A stretch of 64,000 nucleotides of DNA from the NCBI GenBank assembly GCA_964388455.1, contig CAYMAN010000012.1:5759-69758 (forward strand), written 5' to 3'. This stretch comes from JBBRWO01 sp964388455. GTDB lineage: Bacteria > Actinomycetota > Coriobacteriia > Anaerosomatales > JAAXUF01. Shown here piece by piece: positions 28,201 through 34,951 of this stretch. The notes beneath the pieces were generated by a model. That model saw only the letters and a program-made list of their open reading frames with translations, searched no databases and was not told where the DNA came from. Each line of letters begins with the position of its first letter. Within the stretch, counting starts at the first letter, position 1. Position numbers and translations under genes: made by a program.

Positions 28201-28691
28201 ACGACTACACGGGTGCCACCGGTCCGCATGGTGCAGCGATGACCATCGGGATCGAGACCGGCTACAACATGACCAACACCACGTACCTCACTAGTACTAA
28301 TGCATTGGGAATGAGTAGTACCACCTATCTCTGCAGCAAGTGCCACGATCTGTATGGCACGACGAGTGGCGCCAACAACTGGGGTAACAACGTCCACGGA
28401 GACGGCAACCACAACGGTAACACCTCGATAGGTCGCTGCGGTCAGTGCCATGTGCGGGTCGCGCACGCCTGGAAGCGGCCGCGCCTACTGGTCAGGCACG
28501 TCAGCAGTGGAGCTGGCGTTGACGTCGCGCCCTATGCTGACTCATCGTTCACGACGAGCGGCATGAATGGGTTCGATCAGTTGAACTACACCACCATGTT
28601 GAATGGCGCGAACACCTCATGGGCCAAGAGCGAGTGCCAAGCTGGATGCTCTACTAGCGCTCACCCGAGGGACGGGACCATCTGGCCGTAG
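22278..28691 (+). CDS. giant secreted multihaem c-type cytochrome
   Basis: A 2137-residue exported cytochrome. ATG 22278 gives signal peptide MFTRKMVLAGMFAVAFAAIA with cleavage near ATASA-DN. I count 31 CxxCH sites and about 27 wider sites with 3 to 12 residues between the cysteines (2 are Cx3CH, about 11 are Cx4CH, most others Cx5-6CH). The mixed Cx4CH...CxxCH pattern recalls the Geobacter C4xC-C2xCH repeat family (TIGR01904). Repeats of roughly 250 residues recur, each with HxATG/HTA, TCxxCHxxA and TGCASSGxGCH elements. A beta-sandwich-like insert occupies about residues 244-366. No membrane anchor or sorting signal is seen at the C-terminus. Likely role: surface or extracellular electron conduit. 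An exact CRP/FNR-type site lies upstream and a strong hairpin follows. Confidence 0.9.
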   Translation: MFTRKMVLAGMFAVAFAAIALFPATASADNSDCLTCHKSVMGAKAAQNFDVAAVDYSTACPSCHLNFAGSHPYHNTTSNCSTICHKGWGAALAANVPMYTSALGNGKTGGFASPDSVATDPALLHIIHSKPRWMQDKSFASSSCKSCHAVAACDACHAGAPDPTTHDAHASTLVPAPSSVTTVSRGVINGNQADTGGHFPDEITTCSATVCHDTSGVAGGAPSFKDDKVHLAIPAADYLANPTVVKSAGWIVMKASAYTMGQTSSSNIKDATLSVPFTGTQVALVADKDPYRGIAEILIDNVSVDFVDMYSDTTVNQVEVWRSDKLASADHTITVKVTGTKRLVPVPARGSFVRVDQFKIYTKAPGSVAPRCTTAGCHPGFDTGHGAAHSLNTTDSAYNNTTIAGCTNAGAGCHGVAPSSYQVAHPASGCLAGPCHNTATALNHNDPAFNDPNTCQNCHGGGTVDYNNAPLVSVLTTTTGANQGHYNETTHTASSAGSVTSGGSASATCASCHNPLSTGLDGLYAQHQDTASGDLTCADCHSANAAVSAVIKTAKWSTTTCAECHSTGTLTGFEQHGAPAAGANATSTLGCGATGAKCHATYDVHALHKDAAGCALIGCHDYNKQGTKPALASMKCGSGDAACHADKSLANHPDHTYTATSNYAQVTSETVGSESGCSSSGDGCHGTVNTGNAVSDFHPQGNIDCLTSACHTSTTMVPAWKSGGSGAECSRCHAANFVGAPDATPLYQAASAGHYGETTHTATGMTTAIGAGGLTTAACSVCHSTTYRDAHGAAAGGFSSTTKGAYLTCTECHGYNAAVSAVTTDTVRSDTCAACHANGVLGASHAVHGNAPVAPATSSTGCASSGIGCHNTGDLHVIHKDASAGCTLTGCHAANKDMTSASTSCGQSSGCHLGANYTPLMHNGLGGIANGVDSVHHTAGAGQMGDTYTLNLKTTACSACHNAALGTEHGRATSGLSGSGANTCLKCHNDSVTVANVIAGDWANKNTISACSDCHANNDTTSAASLHGGIAVGAHTATAVASCTGLGAGCHGTTTTPDLSLVHTTGCALTRACHSTTVYNPGVKACNNASCHPTANYTAAYAHNAVNGTTDATHTATGMGTTLKYGTGSATATCATCHSSALKPAHNPAAGFATASLGTTWTADGECRGCHNATSPVNVASLVAANTWARGACTGSSCHNITQAAHVDGGTDPIAVTAVSSTGCASSGAGCHTTSDLHGLHKSASSCALTGCHNAANLDKSPTSKTCGQASGCHTSPTYSATNHGTITGSETPTHTAGSMTATEGVFLAGNYNDSRTCSTCHSSALGTEHASTSVGAVGCTTGGTGGTGCHNQASPVNATNVIKNTNWQATKLCTDCHGGSNGPAKHDKVATGHVGVHTGYTCSSASCHGTTDLRVLHAKKTASYVGSVGCSNAADANSPFACHSVQGTVPTMKTCGSGNGGCHTDKLDTGHGYPPEKHTATDANSVECLGCHTSTDLYALHKNSCSVCHSNSKYSAYNGGDLGRDATYGRTFPTNGCLACHKTPVMAYDYAGHTSASGHYSSGLTTHTAAPAQMSVNLTGTVLSEKGASWTSPVGGVAINYACSSCHVNTLMNEHAMTGATFANVPTAPRITDNCTGCHNSANFATNRDLWTAAKYCNTCHKASGGSAPAAHGSMAAKHNATTRPAAQRCGGGTFGTDCHDISDVSKIHTKDTTGDGNIESISCVGACHKGSAQGSRPTEGTGLDCGNAGCHDGAGTAWWNDVDGATTNTALTEHGLHHDTQSVNRRDGNLQTGAALSATESTLQCQGCHEINRLDRDHYALTGAPYGTSPWSGQTANYPTSFNGKACAPCHRKTTNTTTPSTVPSATVKTAIARDDMKCPTCHTGTSWNATNWKMHEDRGTGQTAANTEFNNAYSGHRSFTFMRGVIPTMTVPAQTTYSITMPTVNVFRAGVTLQPGSRTLSTTSMTYCDDCHDYTGATGPHGAAMTIGIETGYNMTNTTYLTSTNALGMSSTTYLCSKCHDLYGTTSGANNWGNNVHGDGNHNGNTSIGRCGQCHVRVAHAWKRPRLLVRHVSSGAGVDVAPYADSSFTTSGMNGFDQLNYTTMLNGANTSWAKSECQAGCSTSAHPRDGTIWP
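23010..23375 (+). other. beta-sandwich (carbohydrate-binding-like) insert in the giant cytochrome
   Basis: This stretch (about residues 244-366) has no cysteine and differs sharply from the haem repeats. It reads as beta strands with SAGWIVMKASAY, LSVPFTGTQVALVADKD, GIAEILIDNVSVDFVDMYS and ADHTITVKVTGTKR. This order is what I know from galactose-binding-like domains found on secreted glycan-active proteins. It is flanked by Cx4CH sites on both sides. Binding of a glycan or of the cell wall is inference. Confidence 0.55.
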
Positions 28692-28710
28692 AGCAGTCCT
28701 CAAGTACTAG

Positions 28711-28755
28711 CAGCTATGACGGGCCCGCGAACCATTCGCGGGCCCGTCATAGCTG
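28711..28755. terminator. perfect 21-bp hairpin after the giant cytochrome
   Basis: Two 21-base arms (28711-28731 and 28735-28755) are exact reverse complements around a CCA loop, with a GGGCCCGCG core. It starts 20 bases after the cytochrome stop. No T-run follows, so it is either an intrinsic terminator of the structure-only kind or a 3-prime mRNA-stabilising stem. Confidence 0.75.
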
Positions 28756-28989
28756 CAATCGCATTCAGAGTAGACGCACGACGTTCCATGATCCGTATTG
28801 ACTCATGTGGCATGCGTCCCGCTGGGCAATTCCGGCATCCGCACTGGGTCTGGTGCTAACATTGATTGCACGGGCGGAATCGACTTCACGGATACATGGT
28901 GGAGTTGCGTGTCGCGCCCCGAGCACCTTAGGAACTCGCTGCGTGACCCCTTCGGCATCGGGCCCAACGTGAATGGAGAATCCGACTCA

Positions 28990-30423
28990 TTGACCGCAAT
29001 GCGCCGCATCACCTCATGGTTGGCATCTCCTCGGCTCGCGGTTCTTCTGTTGCTGGCACTTGGCGCCTGGTCCTTCGTCGGAACACTCGCACCGCAAGGC
29101 TCGCTTAGCAGCCCGAAGGTCATCGCGTGGGCATCGACCCACCCCATGGCCGAGCCTGTGGTCGCGCTCCTCGGTCTTCATCAGGCGTTCTCATCGCCCA
29201 TTTTCATCGCGATGGTGCTCCTGCTGACCGCCTCCACCATCGTCTGCGCCTGGCGACGTACCAAGGTGGCCATTCGTCGCCATCGGCTTCTCCGTGATAT
29301 GAGCGCCGAAGACGCTCGTACACTCGTGGGCCGCCCCACGTTCTCGGTCATGGTGGCGTCGGACGAATCCGACGAGCCGTTCTCAAGAGTCTCCGAGGCG
29401 CTGCGAACCATGGGACTTCGAACCCGTGACAGCGACGGCATGGTCATTGCCGCATCCAGAACATGGTCCGTCTATGCAAGCCCGGTGTTTCACTGGGCGC
29501 TGGTAGGGTTCATCTTGGTCATGTTCGTCGTCCAGCTGACGCGCGCAGAAGGATTGATGGGCGTACCGGTGAGGGCTTCAAAGCCCTTGGTCGCCGAGTC
29601 CTTCGGTGTTCTCGATCAAGGCGCGCTCCACCGGTTCGACCAGTCGCCGCATCTCATCCGAGTCGACAAGCTCGATCTCAAGTACGTGATTGATGGCATC
29701 GATCGCGGACCGGCCCCCACGGTCTCCGTCCTGCGACCTGACGGAAGCGTAGCGGCCAGTCAGGTCGTCTACCCCAACAACCCGATGCGCTATGGTCCAC
29801 TGATGATCCATACCAGTGAGACCGGCTTAGCGCCGCGGTTTGCGGTCGTCTCAAAGGATGGAGTCGAGACGTCACGTGCCAACTTCATCGTCGACTACGA
29901 CGCGCAGTCTCCATCTGGCACGACGGCTGCGGAGTTCACGATCACGCCCACCGATCCAGGCGAGGCACAGGTGCTCGCCTCCGTGACGGTGCCGTTGCGC
30001 AAGCTGCCCGGTGTGCAGACACGTCCCGGCGTCCCGCGTGCGACGGTCGTGCTCCGCGCGCAGGGTCAGGAGTCGACGATCGCCAGCCAGACACTCTACG
30101 TCGGCGATGAGGTCAAGCTGCCCGACGGGTCGGCGCTGCGCCTTCTGGGCGTCGGCTACTACGCTCGACTCTCGGTAGTCGACGATCCGTCCATCCCGCT
30201 GGTCTATGCTTTGCTCATAATCGCGCTGGTCGCGGTAAGCGTCTCGATACTGGGCCGTCAGAGCCTCGCGGTCGCCGTGGTGCGCGAGCACGAAGACGGC
30301 GCAAGAAGCGTAGACGTCTGGTTCCGTGACTGGCGAGCCAACAAGGTTCGCACCGAGCAAGCTCAAGAGGTCGTGCGCGATGCGCTGAGCCCCGCGCCCA
30401 CCAAGAATGGAGACGCCGAGTGA
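28990..30423 (+). CDS. resB: cytochrome c biogenesis protein ResB
   Basis: A 477-residue membrane protein of the System II haem-export/ligation complex, which works with CcsA to attach haem to exported CxxCH proteins. The N-terminus (ITSWLASPRLAVLLLLALG) is the typical ResB first helix. Other hydrophobic segments lie near residues 55-75, 150-175 and 420-440, with a large external domain between. TTG 28990 has GGAGAA 9 bases upstream; ATG 28999 is the alternative. The coding frame extends further upstream but without a hydrophobic or conserved pattern. It overlaps ccsA by 4 bases, as expected for a ResBC pair. Confidence 0.9.
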   Translation: MTAMRRITSWLASPRLAVLLLLALGAWSFVGTLAPQGSLSSPKVIAWASTHPMAEPVVALLGLHQAFSSPIFIAMVLLLTASTIVCAWRRTKVAIRRHRLLRDMSAEDARTLVGRPTFSVMVASDESDEPFSRVSEALRTMGLRTRDSDGMVIAASRTWSVYASPVFHWALVGFILVMFVVQLTRAEGLMGVPVRASKPLVAESFGVLDQGALHRFDQSPHLIRVDKLDLKYVIDGIDRGPAPTVSVLRPDGSVAASQVVYPNNPMRYGPLMIHTSETGLAPRFAVVSKDGVETSRANFIVDYDAQSPSGTTAAEFTITPTDPGEAQVLASVTVPLRKLPGVQTRPGVPRATVVLRAQGQESTIASQTLYVGDEVKLPDGSALRLLGVGYYARLSVVDDPSIPLVYALLIIALVAVSVSILGRQSLAVAVVREHEDGARSVDVWFRDWRANKVRTEQAQEVVRDALSPAPTKNGDAE

Positions 30424-31253
30424 CCACCGAGATCATGCTGATGTGGGCCACCGTCACGGCATACACCGTGAGCGCCATCTTGTTCGTCTTCGGGTCGGTG
30501 TTCAAAGTCGAGAGAGTTCTCACAGTCGCGCTGTGGGTTGGTCTTGCCGGTTTGATTCCGCACGCTGTGGCGATCGGGATTCGCTGGGTTGCTGTGGGAC
30601 ATGGCCCCTACCTTGGCTTCTACGAGGTCGTTTCCTCCTATGCGTTTGCGGCCGTTCTCGCGCTTGGTGTGATCGCATGGCTGCGGCCCAAGCTGAAAAT
30701 CGTCGGCGTGCTCCTGATGCCTTCGGCGGTGCTGATGCTTGGTGGTGCGATGCTCGCACCCAAGTCGCCGTTGGAGATCAGTGCCAAGCTTGCCAGTTAC
30801 TGGCTTACCATCCACGTCGCGTTCGCAAAGCTGTCCTACATGTCGTTCATCGCTGCGTTTGCCCTCGCGTTGCTGTTCCTCTGGCGTGAGCGACGCGGCG
30901 AGTTCGAGGAAGACAGCATGCTGTCTCGGTTGCCCAGTCAGACCGTCGTGGATGACCTGTCATTCCGATTTGTGGGTGTCGGTTTCATCTTCCTGTCGAT
31001 CATGATTGTCGCCGGCGCCATCTGGGCCAACGAAGCATGGGGCCGGTACTGGGCCTGGGACCCCATCGAGACATGGTCGCTCATCTCTTGGATCGTGTAT
31101 GCGGGCTACTTGCACGTTCGTCTCACACTCAGCTGGCAGGGCAGCAAGGCCGCGTGGTATGCCGCAGTCGCCCTCCCGGTAATTCTGTTCACGCTGATCG
31201 GCGTTCCGCTCGCGTACAGCTCCATACACGGCGCCTACCTGACCGGCTACTAG
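30420..31253 (+). CDS. ccsA: cytochrome c biogenesis protein CcsA/ResC
   Basis: A 277-residue polytopic membrane protein with about eight hydrophobic helices. It contains the tryptophan-rich haem-handling WWD motif WGRYWAWDPIETW (207-219) and the conserved histidines H132 (TIHVAFAK) and H270 (SSIHGAY). It forms the haem channel/ligase with ResB and is required for the multihaem cytochromes encoded on both sides. The GTG start overlaps the resB stop. Normal length. Confidence 0.95.
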   Translation: MTTEIMLMWATVTAYTVSAILFVFGSVFKVERVLTVALWVGLAGLIPHAVAIGIRWVAVGHGPYLGFYEVVSSYAFAAVLALGVIAWLRPKLKIVGVLLMPSAVLMLGGAMLAPKSPLEISAKLASYWLTIHVAFAKLSYMSFIAAFALALLFLWRERRGEFEEDSMLSRLPSQTVVDDLSFRFVGVGFIFLSIMIVAGAIWANEAWGRYWAWDPIETWSLISWIVYAGYLHVRLTLSWQGSKAAWYAAVALPVILFTLIGVPLAYSSIHGAYLTGY

Positions 31254-31254
31254 C

Positions 31255-31668
31255 ATGGAGGCTTCTGCCCCCAAGGCCGTCGCATCTAAAGATCCCGCAC
31301 CCAAGATGCGCAGAGCGCAGTCGGCAGTCGACATCGTGACATCCGTCTTGATCGCGATGATGCTGTGGCCGTTCCCGGTCGCCAGGGCGACGCTCAGTCC
31401 GGTTACGCACATCGCTGGGGTGCTGGCCACCTGCGTGATCGTGCAGGTTCTCTATTTTGGCGTCTGCGCTGTGGTGTGGAGAAAGACCCTGGGCATGCAT
31501 CTTGCGGGAATCCGTCTTGGGAATGTCGACGGCGAGGCGCCGGCGAGACGAGAGGCGCTGGCATGGGCCCTTGTCTCGGCAGTCACCGCGCCTTGGCACG
31601 TTGCGGCGCCGCTCTCTGCGAACGTTGCTCGCACGGCTGAGCGGCTTTCCCATACGACGGTATACTGA
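31255..31668 (+). CDS. RDD-family membrane protein
   Basis: A 137-residue protein with two or three hydrophobic helices and the segment WRKTLGMHLAGIRLGNVDG, which is the RDD family signature around R-KTLGM. RDD proteins are small membrane proteins of mostly unknown function. It sits 1 base after ccsA and its TGA shares a base with the next ATG (TGATG), so it is in the same operon. Its link to cytochrome maturation is only positional. Confidence 0.75.
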   Translation: MEASAPKAVASKDPAPKMRRAQSAVDIVTSVLIAMMLWPFPVARATLSPVTHIAGVLATCVIVQVLYFGVCAVVWRKTLGMHLAGIRLGNVDGEAPARREALAWALVSAVTAPWHVAAPLSANVARTAERLSHTTVY

Positions 31669-32573
31669 TGACCCACCCTCCCGGTCCAGGAGTTGCGATG
31701 CGCATGGTCGTCCCGGCTTCACCCAACCCTGATCTGGAACCATCCGTCGACACCCTCGACGCGTGGCTTGCGGACGACACCGTCGTCGCCCTCGAGGAGC
31801 CCGATTCCGATGCTGATTCCGCTGGCGACGCCGACGGCGTCGGCGATCACAATCCCGACCTGAACGACCACCCGTGGCAGCATCTTGATCCGGTCTCGGC
31901 ATGGCTTCTGCGCGTGGCACTCGTTCTCATCATCGTGGTCCTGTCGCTCGCCGCGGCGATGGTGCTCTTCTTCGCCACTACTGAGAAGGCGCCACGAACA
32001 CTGGTGGAGCGCGATATCGCCGCCGCAGAGATCGCTCTGCGCGCGAAGTCCGGTGACGCATCTGCCTGGCAGGCCTTGGCGTATGCATACGCACAAGGCG
32101 AGAGGTACGACGATGCGCTCGCGGCGGTCCGTCGTGGGAGACGCTCGAACAAGGCGCCAGCGCTCGCGCTCACGGAGGCAGAGGTCCTACGTGCAGCGGG
32201 CCGCCCCAAGGAGGCGCTCGCCGTCTACGATGAGGCGCTGATTGAGCTGTCGCGCGAGGAGTCGGAGGCCGTTGCCTCTCGCATCAAGCAGGGCCTCTTG
32301 GTCGACTCCGTTAACCAGGACCTCGTCCGCGGCTACTACAGCAGAAGTTTGACGCGTCAAACGCTGGGCGACACGGCGGGAGCGATCAAGGACGTGCTGC
32401 GTGCCCTGGAGCTTTCACCTCGGCAGGCACACATGTACGTGACTCTCGGCGACCTCTACGCCGCATCCGATCAAGACGCGAGCGCGACCAAGGCGTACGA
32501 AACGGCTCTTCGCTATGTACCTGACTACGGCGCGGCCCTCCTCGGCCTTAAACGACTGAAGGAGGGTGAGTAG
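31668..32573 (+). CDS. membrane-anchored TPR protein (module 1)
   Basis: A 301-residue protein. An acidic cytoplasmic N-terminus (residues 20-70) leads to one transmembrane helix at about 79-103. The outer part carries TPR-like helix pairs: AWQALAYAYAQGERYDDALAAVRRG, LTEAEVLRAAGRPKEALAVYDEAL and MYVTLGDLYAASDQDASATKAYETAL. It would be a scaffold on the outer membrane face. It is directly followed by an NHL propeller protein and a secreted six-haem cytochrome. The same three-gene order recurs at 47993-51075 with a differently sized TPR protein. Confidence 0.82.
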   Translation: MTHPPGPGVAMRMVVPASPNPDLEPSVDTLDAWLADDTVVALEEPDSDADSAGDADGVGDHNPDLNDHPWQHLDPVSAWLLRVALVLIIVVLSLAAAMVLFFATTEKAPRTLVERDIAAAEIALRAKSGDASAWQALAYAYAQGERYDDALAAVRRGRRSNKAPALALTEAEVLRAAGRPKEALAVYDEALIELSREESEAVASRIKQGLLVDSVNQDLVRGYYSRSLTRQTLGDTAGAIKDVLRALELSPRQAHMYVTLGDLYAASDQDASATKAYETALRYVPDYGAALLGLKRLKEGE

Positions 32574-32574
32574 C

Positions 32575-33744
32575 GTGGCTGAGTCCACCGCTCCCAACTA
32601 CACCCGATGGGTGCTCTCGATGGTCGTTGTCCTGCTGGTCGCCCTGCTAGCAGTACTTGTCGCTCTATTCGTCAATCTGCTACAGCCTGTCGGATTGCCT
32701 GCGAGCTCGGCCCCTGCGGCCAGCAAGGATATGCAGTGGGTGCGCTCGCTCTACGGGTTTGGCCCCAGCGCCAGCGAACAGCTACAATCGCCCTCGTCTG
32801 TCGCCATCGCACCGAACGGCGACATCTACGCGACCGATCCTATCCGGAGTCGCATCATGATCTTCTCGGCGGACGGCACTCCCAAGGGGGTTCTTGCCAG
32901 CACGGCGCCTGGTGCGGGGGAGGGCCAGTTCACCCGCCCCGAGTCGATCGACATCGCTGAGAACGGCGACGTCTTCATCGCGGACTCGCAGGCGAAGAAG
33001 GTCATCGTATTCAACCGGAACAAGGAGTACGTACGAGAGTACCGCGTTGACGAGATGGCTCGCGGTGTCTATGAGGCCGACGGCAAAGTTTACGTCCTCG
33101 ATGTCGGTCACGTCATCGTGTTCGATGAGCAGGGCAAGCGACTCTCGTCCTTTGGAACGCGCGGCAAGCAGCCGGGCCAGATCGATGCGTACCAGGGAAT
33201 CGTCGCCCGCAAGGGCTCCATCTACATCGCAGATTCCTACAACAGGAGGATTCAGGCGTTCGACGAGAGCGGTACCCTGTTGTGGGCAGCACCCCTGACG
33301 CCGGCTCAACCTGCGACCATGACTGCGACGGAATCGTGGGACCTGCCTCAGGACCTGACGTTTGACGGCAAGGGTCAGTTGGTTGTCGTAGACGCGTTCA
33401 CCTTCGAGCTCGTGGTGGTGGACCCCAAGAACGGTGAACGCGTGAAGGCATACGGGGAGTTCGGGCGAAACGACGGGCAGTTCTTCTATCCGACCTCGGT
33501 TGCCTACGACGCTCGCAGGGACTGGTTCGCTGTTGCAGATACACAGAACAACCGCGTTCAGATGATCAGGCTCCCGGGATCCAGTGTGGAGCCGGTTCGG
33601 TCATCGCTGTGGCGAATCGCGTCGAGTCCGTATCGCTATCTGGTGCCTCCGGCGGTCGTTTTGCTGTTGGCGATGCTGTTCTCGGCATGGTCGGCATGGC
33701 GCATGCTTGGTAGACACGCACAGACGTCAAACAGTATCGAATAA
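32575..33744 (+). CDS. membrane-anchored NHL beta-propeller (module 1)
   Basis: A 389-residue protein with a transmembrane helix at 12-36, six NHL-type repeats (marks such as IYATDPIRSRI, VFIADSQAKKV, IYIADSYNRRI and FAVADTQNNRV), and a second hydrophobic helix near the C-terminus (YLVPPAVVLLLAMLF). Six repeats are enough for one closed six-bladed propeller held outside the cell. GTG 32575 is chosen because GGAGGG lies 8 bases upstream. It is separated by 1 base from the TPR gene. Role inferred: docking or assembly factor for the adjacent cytochrome. Confidence 0.85.
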   Translation: MAESTAPNYTRWVLSMVVVLLVALLAVLVALFVNLLQPVGLPASSAPAASKDMQWVRSLYGFGPSASEQLQSPSSVAIAPNGDIYATDPIRSRIMIFSADGTPKGVLASTAPGAGEGQFTRPESIDIAENGDVFIADSQAKKVIVFNRNKEYVREYRVDEMARGVYEADGKVYVLDVGHVIVFDEQGKRLSSFGTRGKQPGQIDAYQGIVARKGSIYIADSYNRRIQAFDESGTLLWAAPLTPAQPATMTATESWDLPQDLTFDGKGQLVVVDAFTFELVVVDPKNGERVKAYGEFGRNDGQFFYPTSVAYDARRDWFAVADTQNNRVQMIRLPGSSVEPVRSSLWRIASSPYRYLVPPAVVLLLAMLFSAWSAWRMLGRHAQTSNSIE

Positions 33745-33897
33745 CGAGAATAGACAGGGGCGTACCTCCCAAACGATTGTGAATTGCGTCGTTGGTTGTT
33801 ACAGTTGTGAGGCGCAGTCGTCTTGGCTGAGTCGCAGGGGAGACCGGCCGGATACAAAGACGCTTTCCCGTGTACATGGATGCATGGAGGATACAAC

Positions 33898-34821
33898 GTG
33901 GGTACCGCTCGAAGGACTTGGTTCATAGCAGCGATCACGGCGTGTTTGGTGCTCGGATTCACGACCCAGGCTTTCGCGATTGCTCCGGCTCCTTTGGCGT
34001 ACGTGCCCTGGAGCGAGGTGGCCACCCTGCCGGGCCAGCAGAGTTCACCTCATGGCGGCTACACCACGACCACTGTCAAATGCGCGGTGTGTCACGCGGT
34101 ACACAGCGCACCTGCAGGCAGCGAGGTCTTGCTTCCGGCGAAGGTCTCGGAGGCATGTGACTACTGTCACGTAAGTCTTGCGAGTAGCTACACGCAGGTG
34201 TACGGAAGTAACCCCAATAACTTCAGTGCCGCCGACATCCCCAACGCGCACAACTACTACAACGGAACCGTCTTTTCTGGGCTGCTGTGCACCACGTGTC
34301 ATCAGGTCCACGGCGCGGAATCCGAGATGACCGCAAACAGTTATCTCAGCACCAAGATCCTGATTGGGCCCAAGGTCGACGTCGACCCGAATACCGGGCT
34401 TCCGAACTACGACCCTCTCGCGGGCGCTCCACGCTCGACTGACGATTCCGCCACTGCGCTCACCAAGTGGTGTGCTGGGTGTCACTTCAATCTTGGCGGC
34501 GTGTACTATGCTGAATCGTATGGCATTCAACGAGATGGCAGCGTTGCGCAGTCACACGTGATGACCACTGCGACCGCCAACTACACCAACAGCTCCACGT
34601 TCACCGGTAAAGTTGCATGGAATAACTCAACATACTGCTCGTCGTGTCACTCGAGTGAGTTCGGAACATCCGAATGGCCGCACTACACGGAGGGCGAGCG
34701 GTTTCTTCAGTCCGCCAGCGACGCCTCTGCAGTCGCCAGTGGAGCGGTGGATTCGAGTGAGGATGGCGTGTGTCTCCGGTGCCATCGTAGTGGTGCCAAC
34801 GGCATAGGCTTGGACTACTAG
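33898..34821 (+). CDS. secreted hexahaem c-type cytochrome (module 1, OmcS-like layout)
   Basis: A 307-residue exported protein. GTG 33898 has GGAGG 7 bases upstream and yields a clean signal peptide ending TQAFA. Six CxxCH motifs: CAVCH, CDYCH, CTTCH, CAGCH, CSSCH and CLRCH, the last 13 residues from the end. The first is preceded by PHGGYT and followed by AVHSA, and the third by QVHGAE. This resembles the order I recall for OmcS (CHxxH after haems 1 and 3, WC-CH at haem 4, last haem near the C-terminus). Spacing is about 45 residues per haem, so the protein is mostly haem core. It ends at a hairpin shared with the opposing gene. Confidence 0.88.
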   Translation: MGTARRTWFIAAITACLVLGFTTQAFAIAPAPLAYVPWSEVATLPGQQSSPHGGYTTTTVKCAVCHAVHSAPAGSEVLLPAKVSEACDYCHVSLASSYTQVYGSNPNNFSAADIPNAHNYYNGTVFSGLLCTTCHQVHGAESEMTANSYLSTKILIGPKVDVDPNTGLPNYDPLAGAPRSTDDSATALTKWCAGCHFNLGGVYYAESYGIQRDGSVAQSHVMTTATANYTNSSTFTGKVAWNNSTYCSSCHSSEFGTSEWPHYTEGERFLQSASDASAVASGAVDSSEDGVCLRCHRSGANGIGLDY

Positions 34822-34845
34822 GAGTTTTCTTGAGACCGGAATTGC

Positions 34846-34877
34846 CAGAGGGGCGCCGCACATGCGGCGCCCCTCTG
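34846..34877. terminator. bidirectional hairpin terminator
   Basis: Arms 34846-34859 and 34864-34877 (CAGAGGGGCGCCGC and its exact complement) pair around an ACAT loop. The hairpin lies between the convergent six-haem cytochrome (+) and tetrahaem gene (-), 24 bases after the former stop. TTGTT follows on the plus strand. Confidence 0.8.
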
Positions 34878-34951
34878 TTGTTCGCCCGGTGGGGTTCGCT
34901 CTGTGTGGCCCGGATTAGGCGTACGAACCGAAACCATGCACAAAGATACCA

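Noticed and set aside
22278..28691. CRISPR-like or DNA-level repeat array because of recurring TGTCAC/TGCCAC blocks
   Set aside because: The recurrence is the CxxCH coding motif in frame; spacing is irregular and sequence between blocks is coding.
33745..33897. Possible riboswitch before the hexahaem gene
   Set aside because: Only short weak stems seen; no known consensus.
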